Source: a virus
Length of the DNA: 39,650 bases
Virus record (IMG/VR): IMGVR_UViG_3300046616_000204
Location: 1-39,650 of that record
Strand: one strand, 5' to 3'
Within the stretch, counting starts at the first letter, position 1, and each line of letters opens with the position of its first letter. This document shows, piece after piece, positions 5,601-12,045 of this stretch. The notes beneath the pieces are model-generated. The model was not told the origin of the DNA and did no database searches. It saw nothing but the letters and a program-made list of their open reading frames with translations. A program made the translations under genes and the position numbers.

Positions 5601-6383
5601 ATGACGGCTTACTACAACGAGATCGACCCCTACGCGGCACAATGGCTCCGTAATCTCATTGCTGCCGGTCATATCGCCCCAGGCGACGTAGACGAACGGA
5701 GCATCGTGGATGTCCAGCCAGACGACCTCAAGGGCTATACGCAGTGCCACTTCTTCGCAGGCATCGGCGGATGGAGCTATGGCCTACGGCTCGCCGGATG
5801 GAGCGACGATCGACGAGTGTGGACCGGCTCATGCCCATGTCAGCCGCTTTCAAGCGCCGGGAAGCAAAAGGGCCATCTCGACGAACGACATCTTTGGCCC
5901 GCTTTTTTCAACCTCATCACCGAGTGCCAGCCTTCAGTGGTCTTTGGAGAGCAGGTTGCAAGCCCGATTGGCCTCCGTTGGATGTCTGCCGTTCGATCTG
6001 ACCTGGAAGGCGATCGATATGCCTGCGGGATTGCCAGCGTTCCAGGTTTCATCGCGGGCGCGCCCCAGCAGAGGCAACGGCTTTATTGGGTGGCCCGCTC
6101 CAACCGCGCAGGACTCGATCGGTTCACGAAACAGGACGAGCAGCAGGCAACCGGGAGCGATCTTTCACGGTGGAACGACACTGACGGACGCAGCGGTTCT
6201 TTTTGGGCTTCCGCGATCCCAATGGAAGGCGCCGATGGTACCCGGCGCCTACTGTCACCCGGAATTAAGCTCCTGGCTGATGGGCTATCCGAAGGCATGG
6301 GCCAGCTGCGCGGCTACGGCAATGCCATCATCCCGCAAGTCGCGGCAGAAGTGATCGGCGCCTACATGGAGATCGCAGCATGA
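5601..6383 (+). CDS. C5-cytosine DNA methyltransferase
   Basis: A 260-residue enzyme that would place a methyl group from SAM on cytosine C5. Motif I is FFAGIGG (51-57), motif IV is the catalytic PCQ (79-81, C80 nucleophile), motif VI is FGEQV with E117, motif VIII is QQRQR (156-160) and motif X is GYGNAIIPQVA near the end. The target-recognition region between VIII and X is short. ATG 5601 follows GAGGGC; ATG 5574 is an alternative. It may protect phage DNA from host restriction. A second long open frame runs under its central and 3' part. Confidence 0.9.
   Translation: MTAYYNEIDPYAAQWLRNLIAAGHIAPGDVDERSIVDVQPDDLKGYTQCHFFAGIGGWSYGLRLAGWSDDRRVWTGSCPCQPLSSAGKQKGHLDERHLWPAFFNLITECQPSVVFGEQVASPIGLRWMSAVRSDLEGDRYACGIASVPGFIAGAPQQRQRLYWVARSNRAGLDRFTKQDEQQATGSDLSRWNDTDGRSGSFWASAIPMEGADGTRRLLSPGIKLLADGLSEGMGQLRGYGNAIIPQVAAEVIGAYMEIAA
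5710..6354 (+). other. Alternative frame inside methyltransferase gene
   Basis: A 214-codon frame, +1 to the methyltransferase, stays open under most of the gene. Its translation has features I associate with proteins annotated beside phage cytosine methylases: NDIFGPLF, LESRLQARL, WPAPTAQDS, LSSWLMGYPKAW and a MPSSRKS ending. This could be a genuine overlapping gene or the trace of a frameshifted relative. No strong ribosome-binding site was seen before ATG 5710. Confidence 0.4.
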
Positions 6384-6640
6384 CACAGAAGCTCCTCTCC
6401 CTCTTTCGTGAGCCCCACAACATGGACACGGCCCAGATTGCCGCACACCTCGGCGGCGAGGCTGCAGGCTGGACGGAGGGCCGCGTCTACAACCTCATCA
6501 ACGCAGAGCGCCGAGAAGAACGCGCCGTCCCCGTCACATGGAAAGACGTAGAGCCGAAAGAGCGCAAGCACGCCCCCACGGCCAAGCTACGCAAGCTCGT
6601 CCCGTTCGCTGGCTATGACGGCAAGGAGGAGCGTCTGTGA
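6380..6640 (+). CDS. Hypothetical small HTH-like protein
   Basis: An 86-residue basic protein. Residues 13-42 (NMDTAQIAAHLGGE, then GRVYNLINAERRE) look like a winged-helix or helix-turn-helix unit with a recognition-like helix. The tail is lysine-rich. ATG 6380 overlaps the methyltransferase stop (ATGA); the stop shares a base with the RusA-like start. It may be a regulator of early genes. No named family recognised. Confidence 0.65.
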   Translation: MTQKLLSLFREPHNMDTAQIAAHLGGEAAGWTEGRVYNLINAERREERAVPVTWKDVEPKERKHAPTAKLRKLVPFAGYDGKEERL

Positions 6641-7002
6641 TGCCGGATGCCTCCATCTTCCTCCCATGGCCAGACAAGCGCCTCAGCCCGAACGCTCGGC
6701 AGCACTGGGCATCTCTCGCCCGCGCCAAGAAGGCAGCGAAGCGAGCAGCCTACTACACCGCGCTTGAGGCAGGGCTTGGGAAGATCGAAGCAGAGACCAT
6801 CAGCGTCCGTGTGTCGTTCTTCCCGCCAGATCGCCGGCCAAGGGATACCGACAACGCCTTCGCCTCATGCAAGGCAGCTTTCGACGGAATCGCTCAGGCG
6901 ATCGGCATCGACGACAGCAAATGGAACATCACGATAGCTCCACGAGGCCCAGTCGAGAAAAGCGGCATGGTCAAGGTGGACCTCGAATGGGAGGAAGCAT
7001 GA
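6640..7002 (+). CDS. rusA: RusA-like Holliday junction resolvase
   Basis: A 120-residue protein like RusA (also 120 residues in E. coli), which cuts four-way DNA junctions as a dimer. The acidic catalytic pattern is visible: D64, D69 and D71-N72 in DRRPRDTDN, K78, D82 and D91/D92 in GIDDSKW. AAGGAGG lies 10 bases before ATG 6640 (7 before GTG 6637, the alternative start). It lies among replication genes and would resolve recombination and replication intermediates before packaging. Confidence 0.82.
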   Translation: MPDASIFLPWPDKRLSPNARQHWASLARAKKAAKRAAYYTALEAGLGKIEAETISVRVSFFPPDRRPRDTDNAFASCKAAFDGIAQAIGIDDSKWNITIAPRGPVEKSGMVKVDLEWEEA

Positions 7003-7580
7003 CAGTCGTCGCGTCCAATTTCGAGCGTGCAGCTAACGAGCACTACCAGACCGAGGCGTGGGCTACACGCGCTCTTCTCCGCCGCTTCCCGGTCAATGGC
7101 TACACCGTATGGGAGCCAGCCGCAGGCGGTCACATGATGGCCGACGTCCTCCGAGAGGAGGGAGCCACAGTCTGGACGAGCGATATCGAGCACTACGGTA
7201 GAGAGCACGACGAGCTGTTCGACTTCATCAACCAGCATTCAACATGGATGCTTGTCGGCAGCCAGCCGAAGGCGATCATCACGAATCCCCCATACGGCAA
7301 GGGCAACCGCCTAGCCGTCCGGTTCTGCGAACTGGCTCTGGAGCGCTGCAAGGGCGTCGTCGCCATGTTGCTCACTGCCAAGTTCGATTTCGGCAAGACC
7401 CGCCATCACCTGTTTCGCGACAATCCGCGCTTCCACGCCAAGATCAACCTCGTCGATCGCATCAGTTGGGCCGGGAACGGCGAGACTGGGACAGAGGATC
7501 ACGCTTGGTACGTCTGGGGACCGGAACGACCGGGACACATCGCGCGGCCCGCAATTTTCTACGAAGGGAAAGAGGCATGA
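6999..7580 (+). CDS. NPPY-type DNA methyltransferase
   Basis: A 193-residue SAM-dependent enzyme. WEPAAGGHM at about 38-46 is the SAM-binding motif, SDIE at 61-64 the acidic strand end, and NPPY at 96-99 the catalytic motif of N6-adenine (or N4-cytosine) methyltransferases. There is no large target-recognition domain, so it could be non-specific or act on another substrate. ATG 6999 overlaps the resolvase stop. With the cytosine enzyme it may help the phage escape host restriction. Confidence 0.85.
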   Translation: MTVVASNFERAANEHYQTEAWATRALLRRFPVNGYTVWEPAAGGHMMADVLREEGATVWTSDIEHYGREHDELFDFINQHSTWMLVGSQPKAIITNPPYGKGNRLAVRFCELALERCKGVVAMLLTAKFDFGKTRHHLFRDNPRFHAKINLVDRISWAGNGETGTEDHAWYVWGPERPGHIARPAIFYEGKEA

Positions 7581-7903
7581 ACGACTTCAACGAATTCTGG
7601 AGTTTGTACCCGCGCCGCGTATCCAAGCGCACCGCCCAGAAGGCATGGGACAAGGAAACGAAGCAGACCGCCCCCGAGGTGATCCTCGCCGGTCTCCGTC
7701 GCCAGCTTCCATACCTCACCAGCAAAGACCCTCAGTTCATCCCACACGCCTCGACCTGGATAAATCAGGCCCGTTGGGAAGATGAGGTTCAACCCATCCG
7801 CAGCAACACTGGCAGAAGGACGATAGCCGATGCCGCGAGAGACTTCCTCAGCAACGATTATCGCGGCGATGCTTTCGGGGTTCCCAGCATCGGCCGCCAT
7901 TGA
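7577..7903 (+). CDS. Replication-associated protein (108 aa)
   Basis: Starts MNDFNEFWSLYPRRVSKRTA with GGGAAAGAGG upstream and an ATGA overlap with the methyltransferase. FWSLYP-(R/K)R..K..A.KAW followed by QFIPHASTWINQARWEDE is the pattern found in the C-terminal part of many phage replication-initiator (O-like) proteins. Here that unit stands as a separate small protein. It probably contacts DNA or the helicase loader; this is family-based inference. Confidence 0.7.
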   Translation: MNDFNEFWSLYPRRVSKRTAQKAWDKETKQTAPEVILAGLRRQLPYLTSKDPQFIPHASTWINQARWEDEVQPIRSNTGRRTIADAARDFLSNDYRGDAFGVPSIGRH

Positions 7904-8276
7904 TCCCGACATGGCGATCCGAGCCTACCTCATGGCCGTTGAAGGCATAGCGCAGGAGGCAGTAGCCCGAGCAGCGCGCCTCTTCATCACGGGACAGGTG
8001 AAGGACCATAACCGGGATTTTGCCCCGTCCTGCGCCGCCTTTGCCGAGCAGTGCCGCTGGCAACAAGCATCGATCGACGCAGAGCGCCGGCCACGGATCG
8101 AGGAAAAGCCTCAAGAGCCACCGGCAAAGCTCGTCGATCCTCGCAAGCTCAAGCTCCTCAACGCCGCCCTCCAAGGCGACGTATCCGCAACCGAAGAACT
8201 GAAACGAATGTTTCCAGACCTTCCCGTCTGGAAGATGGCCGATCTTCCGGCCTCAAAGCTTTTGGAAAGTGAGTAG
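7830..8276 (+). CDS. Possible helicase-loader-like protein
   Basis: A 148-residue helical protein. Residues 10-72 (from ATIIAAMLSGFP to APSCAAFAEQCR) resemble phage proteins placed with replication initiators and thought to load the host helicase. It overlaps the previous gene by 74 bases; GAAGGA lies 10 bases before ATG 7830. ATG 7869 is a shorter alternative. It is followed by the DnaA-domain protein, so it is probably part of the initiation set. No ATPase motif is visible. Confidence 0.6.
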   Translation: MPRETSSATIIAAMLSGFPASAAIDPDMAIRAYLMAVEGIAQEAVARAARLFITGQVKDHNRDFAPSCAAFAEQCRWQQASIDAERRPRIEEKPQEPPAKLVDPRKLKLLNAALQGDVSATEELKRMFPDLPVWKMADLPASKLLESE

Positions 8277-8281
8277 CAGCC

Positions 8282-8878
8282 ATGAACATGCACCAGTCAG
8301 AACTCGCAAGGCAGCAACATGAATACAAGGACGTTCGCAGCCGGCTATTCGGCAATGCTCCGAAGAAGGAAAAGGCTGTCGTCCTAAGGGGAGCCGATGA
8401 AAGCGCCCTGATCGCCAGCCTGCAGCGCGACAAGCGTTGCCTTGAGGTGGAGCTCAAAGAAGCCCGCCAAAGCCTTCGCTACGTCGCAGAGCGCGAGCAG
8501 CATCATCGTGAGACTGAGAAGCGACTGGAGAAACTGGAGCTCGATCTTGCCGACGCTCGCGCCCGCATTCTCTCCCAAGCCGAGCTGATGAAGATCCTCG
8601 ACGACAACGAAGCTGGGGAGGTGATGGACCAGCGCCGGCCAGTTCATGAGATCGTGGCCGAAGTGCTCCAATATTATCCTGGCGTCACATGGGAGGACGT
8701 GAAGGGCATTCGCCGCACGCGCGACCTGATCGCCCCACGGCACGCCTGCATGAGAGCGGTCTACAACGAGCGGAAGGATCTATCCCTCCCTCGCATCGGG
8801 AAGTTCTTCAATAGGGACCATACGACAGTCATATCGGCACTAGGCCGAAAGAACAGGCAGACCACAGCAGCGGAATAA
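8282..8878 (+). CDS. DnaA domain IV protein without AAA+ domain
   Basis: A 198-residue protein. Residues 40-105 are a strongly charged coiled coil. Residues 118-192 match DnaA domain IV, the DnaA-box-binding helix-turn-helix, including the signature around RDHTTVISA (178-186) and the region IVAEVLQYYPGVTWEDVKG. Host DnaA is about 450-500 residues with an ATPase domain; none is present here. The protein could bind DnaA boxes in the phage origin, or cover host boxes and block host initiation. It follows the other replication genes directly. Confidence 0.82.
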   Translation: MNMHQSELARQQHEYKDVRSRLFGNAPKKEKAVVLRGADESALIASLQRDKRCLEVELKEARQSLRYVAEREQHHRETEKRLEKLELDLADARARILSQAELMKILDDNEAGEVMDQRRPVHEIVAEVLQYYPGVTWEDVKGIRRTRDLIAPRHACMRAVYNERKDLSLPRIGKFFNRDHTTVISALGRKNRQTTAAE

Positions 8879-8892
8879 CGAGGAACGGCGGA

Positions 8893-9525
8893 ATGAGTTC
8901 AAAGGCGGCAAAACTGAGAGCTAAACGCGCAGCACAAGGGGCAGGGCGTCCCAGGAAGGAAGGCGTCGAGCGGTACCCGAGCGGCGACATCAAGCGACAC
9001 GAAACCGAAAAGGAAGCGCTCAGCGTGGCACTGGAAGCAAGGAAGCGCATTCACGGTCTATCGGAGAACAACGCCCTGGCTGGCTACACGCTGGGGCGCA
9101 TGTTCCTTGACGGCTCAGTCAGCGAAGAGCAGCGCAAGGCTGGCGACGAGTACGCCGAGATCATCGCCCGCTATCACCGGACGGTCGGCATCCCGGCCCC
9201 TAGTGCTCGCGCTCAATCGCTGTTCTCGGTCAAGGGCCATGACGGGGAAGTGACCGAAAGCCTCGCCAAGCGCGCCAGAGACGCGAGCAATCGCATGATG
9301 GAGGTGACTGGCATTCTGCTTCGTTGCGTTGACGGCCCACAGGTAAAGGCGATCGTTCATAACCTGTGCGTAATGGATTACGACCACCTTCGCGGCATGG
9401 GACCCCAACAACTTCTGTGGCTTAAGCGTGGATTGAACGCTCTCATCAAAGCAAAGGAGTTGCGTGAGAAGGGCAAATCAGTTATGAGTTGGGATATTCT
9501 ATCATCGCAAGTTTCGTCCGCTTAA
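8893..9525 (+). CDS. Hypothetical phage protein, end of early operon
   Basis: A 210-residue protein with a very basic N-terminus (SSKAAKLRAKRAAQGAGRPR) and a helical remainder. GAGGAACGGCGGA precedes ATG 8893. It is the last gene before the structured gap at 9526-9760 and the late operon, the place where many phages encode a late activator or antiterminator. That role is position-based only; no such family is recognisable. Confidence 0.7.
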   Translation: MSSKAAKLRAKRAAQGAGRPRKEGVERYPSGDIKRHETEKEALSVALEARKRIHGLSENNALAGYTLGRMFLDGSVSEEQRKAGDEYAEIIARYHRTVGIPAPSARAQSLFSVKGHDGEVTESLAKRARDASNRMMEVTGILLRCVDGPQVKAIVHNLCVMDYDHLRGMGPQQLLWLKRGLNALIKAKELREKGKSVMSWDILSSQVSSA

Positions 9526-9594
9526 ATAGAAACGCACCCGCCACGCCTCTCAACGATGCGCATCAGGTGGGTCATTTATCGGGATCGACGCGAC

Positions 9595-9610
9595 GGCGGC
9601 TTAGGCCGCC
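9595..9610 (+). terminator. GC hairpin after early operon
   Basis: GGCGGC (9595-9600), loop TTAG, GCCGCC (9605-9610). A short, very stable stem 70 bases after the last early gene. There is no T-run, so at most a pause or factor-assisted site. Confidence 0.4.
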
Positions 9611-9699
9611 ACAGCGAGACGGCATGAGGCTCACGCCTAACTGGCCTTTGTAGAGCGGCATGCTTCCTGAGCCTTCCAATGCGGAGCCCCGCGCGATCA

Positions 9700-9735
9700 G
9701 CCCCTTATAAGGGTAGCTTGGAAACAAGCTGGGGC
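9700..9735 (+). ncRNA. Tetraloop hairpin with competing stems
   Basis: AGCTTG-GAAA-CAAGCT (9715-9730) is a perfect 6-bp hairpin with a GAAA tetraloop. It can be enclosed by GCCCC (9700-9704) pairing with GGGGC (9731-9735). The same CCC also belongs to a perfect palindrome CCCTTATAAGGG (9702-9713), so the two folds exclude each other. Such a switch suggests a regulatory leader RNA, but it could equally be a protein-binding DNA site for packaging or replication. Confidence 0.4.
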
Positions 9736-9760
9736 AATCTCCCACGTTTCAGGGAACGAG

Positions 9761-9946
9761 ATGCCCGACGAAGACGCATTCTCACCTCTCGAATCCCACT
9801 GCTATCTCCGCCAAGCTATCCTAGACGGCATAGAAGGCTTCGCCCTCATGGACTGCGACGGAGAGATGGAGATATTCGCTGAGAACCGCTCCGACGTGTT
9901 CTTCTACGCAAGAGAGCATGACCTAACCGTGGTATCGCGCCATTGA
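9761..9946 (+). CDS. Small hypothetical protein (61 aa)
   Basis: Acidic 61-residue protein MPDEDAFSPLESHCYLRQAI. AGGGAACGAG precedes ATG 9761. Strand-rich middle (GFALMDCDGEMEIFAE). It is the first gene after the structured gap and overlaps the next gene by four bases. Function unknown. Confidence 0.6.
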   Translation: MPDEDAFSPLESHCYLRQAILDGIEGFALMDCDGEMEIFAENRSDVFFYAREHDLTVVSRH

Positions 9947-10179
9947 GCGTCATCGACCTCAACGCAGAGCGAGACAAGCGATCCGCTCCAGACGTTGAGC
10001 ACGTCAGAACCGACCAATTCGGCCGGCCAATGTTCGAATTCCTCTGCGATTACAGGACAGACAGCGCCTCCTGGTCGCTTCGCCTCTGGGCATACTCGCT
10101 TGAAGACGCAGAAGCACGAGTAGAGGCCATCAGGGGATCGCTTACGTGTCTCGGGCAGCTTTACACCGTCGTTTCGTAG
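9943..10179 (+). CDS. Small hypothetical protein with TTG start
   Basis: A 78-residue protein, MSVIDLNAERDKRS, with aromatic strands in the middle (FEFLCDYRTDSASWSLRLWAYS). The start is TTG at 9943, overlapping the previous stop, chosen because the N-terminus reads like a natural one and no ATG follows in a suitable place. It precedes the terminase genes. No family recognised. Confidence 0.55.
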   Translation: MSVIDLNAERDKRSAPDVEHVRTDQFGRPMFEFLCDYRTDSASWSLRLWAYSLEDAEARVEAIRGSLTCLGQLYTVVS

Positions 10180-10252
10180 AAAATTCTCCCTTACCTATCC
10201 GAGCGGATAGAAATGAAATTCCAATGCACCAACCGCAAGGAGTGCAGAACCA

Positions 10253-10501
10253 ATGGCCGACAAGGGCTTACGGGGTGTCCGCCTCAATCCCGCTCATGAC
10301 GAGCGCACAAGAGCAAAGATCAAAACAAGTCAGATCATCAACCGCTTGGAAAAGTTGGTGAATGGCGAAATCGAAATGAATGCTCAGCAAGTCACGGCTG
10401 CAGGCATCCTTCTGAAGAAGACATTGCCTGATCTCAGCGCGGTCACGATGGACGGCAAGATCACGCTGACCCACGAAGACGCCCTGAATGAGCTTGAGTG
10501 A
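10253..10501 (+). CDS. Probable small terminase subunit
   Basis: An 82-residue protein directly before the large terminase and overlapping it by 14 bases. AAGGAG precedes the ATG. The basic N-terminus (MADKGLRGVRLNPAHDERTR) and the phrase QVTAAGILLKKTLPDLSAV are typical of short small-terminase-like proteins of this kind of phage. Small terminases bind the pac or cos site and feed DNA to the large subunit. It is shorter than P22 gp3 (162 residues), so the assignment rests on position and pattern. Confidence 0.65.
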   Translation: MADKGLRGVRLNPAHDERTRAKIKTSQIINRLEKLVNGEIEMNAQQVTAAGILLKKTLPDLSAVTMDGKITLTHEDALNELE

Positions 10502-12038
10502 GCGAGAGAAGGCAATTCGGCGCAAACTTCGCGACGAGTTCCCGCACTACGCTCCAAGATGCCTGAAGATCAGAACCAAGGGCGGACATGTCGAGCCGTT
10601 CACGCTCAACAGGGCGCAGGAATATCTGCACAGCCGCCTGGAAGATCAGCTAGCGCGCACAGGCAAGGTTCGGGCACTGATCCTCAAGGGCAGGCAGCAA
10701 GGCATCTCGACTTACGTCGGCGGTCGCTACTATCACAAGGTGACGCACAAGCGCGGCCGGCGCGTCTTCATCCTCACTCATGAGCAGGATGCGACCAACA
10801 ACCTATTCGGCATGGTCGAGCGCTATCACGATCATTGCCCCGAACTAGTGAAGCCAACGACGGGTGCGGCGAACGCCAAGGAGCTTTCGTTTCCGAAGCT
10901 CGATAGCGGGTACGCAGTCGGCACGGCAGGAGCAAAGGCGGTCGGTCGATCGCAGACAGTGCAGTTCTTCCACGGATCAGAGGTAGCTTTCTGGCCCAAT
11001 GCGCCCACCCACTTCGCTGGCGTTGTCCAGGCTATACCGGATCTGCCGGAAACTGAGGTCATCCTTGAGAGCACGGCAAACGGCGTCGGTGGCGAGTTCC
11101 ACGAACGCTGGCAGCAGGCCGAGGCGGGGATAGGCGACTACATCGCAATCTTCATCCCTTGGTTCTGGCAGCCGGAATATTCACGGCCCGTTCCTGATGG
11201 CTTCGTCCTCGACGAGGAAGAGGCGACGTATCAAGAGGCTTACGGCCTGACGCTGGAGCAGATGGTTTGGAGGCGGGCCAAGGTGGCAGAGCTGAAAGAC
11301 CCGACGTTGTTCAAGCAGGAATATCCTGCGACCGCGGCTGAAGCATTCCAGATGACTGGCCATGACGGCTTCATCAAGCCGGATCCGGTTGTTGCGGCGA
11401 GAAAGGCGACGATCGAGGGGATTGGGCCGCTAATCCTCGGCGTGGACCCGTCGCGCTTCGGTGATGACAGGTTCTCGGTCGCATGGCGGCGCGGTCGTCA
11501 GGTTTCGAAGATCGAGAGCAAGACCAAGCTCGATAACGTGGCTGGCGCCAACTGGATCAAGCAGCTTATTGACGTTGATAAGCCCGACAAGGTGTTCATC
11601 GACGTAGGCGGACAAGGCGCTGGTGTCTTCGACATCCTCAATAGCTGGGGTGGCACATATGCCGATGTCATTGAGGCAATCGATTTCGGCGGCGCTCCGC
11701 AGGCTCCGGAGATCATTCTCCCGAACGGAGAAAAGAGACCTGGGCCGCTCAATCGCCGTGCTGAGATGTGGATGCGGTCGCGGGACTGGCTCGATGCAGT
11801 GGGTGGGGCTGATATCCCCGACACGGACAGCCTTCAGACTGACGCCTGCGGGCCTCAATACCGATATGACGCCAACCAGAGCGTCATAATCGAATCCAAG
11901 GAACAGATGCGCAAGCGCGGTGTCCGCTCTCCTGACGAGTGGGACGCGGTTGTTCTCACGTTCGCCGCTCCGGTTGTCGAGCGGAAGAAGAAAACAGACC
12001 CGAGGCGTCACGTAGGCGCTGGCGCCTGGATGGGGTAG
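10488..12038 (+). CDS. Terminase large subunit
   Basis: A 516-residue packaging motor. The ATPase half shows a Walker-A-like LKGRQQGIST (66-75) and an acidic E165 in FFHGSEVAFW that fits Walker B/catalytic Glu. The nuclease half has an RNase H-type core: D320 in GVDPSRFGDD and D382 in FIDVGGQG. It cuts concatemeric DNA and pumps it through the portal. P22 gp2 is 499 residues, similar in size. ATG 10488 lies within the small terminase gene. P22-like companions suggest headful packaging, which fits a circular assembly. Confidence 0.93.
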   Translation: MSLSEREKAIRRKLRDEFPHYAPRCLKIRTKGGHVEPFTLNRAQEYLHSRLEDQLARTGKVRALILKGRQQGISTYVGGRYYHKVTHKRGRRVFILTHEQDATNNLFGMVERYHDHCPELVKPTTGAANAKELSFPKLDSGYAVGTAGAKAVGRSQTVQFFHGSEVAFWPNAPTHFAGVVQAIPDLPETEVILESTANGVGGEFHERWQQAEAGIGDYIAIFIPWFWQPEYSRPVPDGFVLDEEEATYQEAYGLTLEQMVWRRAKVAELKDPTLFKQEYPATAAEAFQMTGHDGFIKPDPVVAARKATIEGIGPLILGVDPSRFGDDRFSVAWRRGRQVSKIESKTKLDNVAGANWIKQLIDVDKPDKVFIDVGGQGAGVFDILNSWGGTYADVIEAIDFGGAPQAPEIILPNGEKRPGPLNRRAEMWMRSRDWLDAVGGADIPDTDSLQTDACGPQYRYDANQSVIIESKEQMRKRGVRSPDEWDAVVLTFAAPVVERKKKTDPRRHVGAGAWMG

Positions 12039-12045
12039 TTGCTGA

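Larger units (their letters stand above)
9526..9760 (+). promoter_or_regulatory. Structured gap between early and late genes
   Basis: No gene is visible. The gap holds a GC hairpin at 9595-9610 and a compact cluster of inverted repeats at 9700-9735. By position it should contain the late promoter, an early terminator or antitermination signal, or part of the packaging start. No clear -35/-10 pair stands out. Confidence 0.45.

Noticed and set aside
10213-10299. 28-codon frame MKFQCTNRKECRTNG with four cysteines
   Set aside because: Overlaps the small terminase gene, has a weak ribosome site and no overlap coupling. It looks like chance, though its cysteines are striking.
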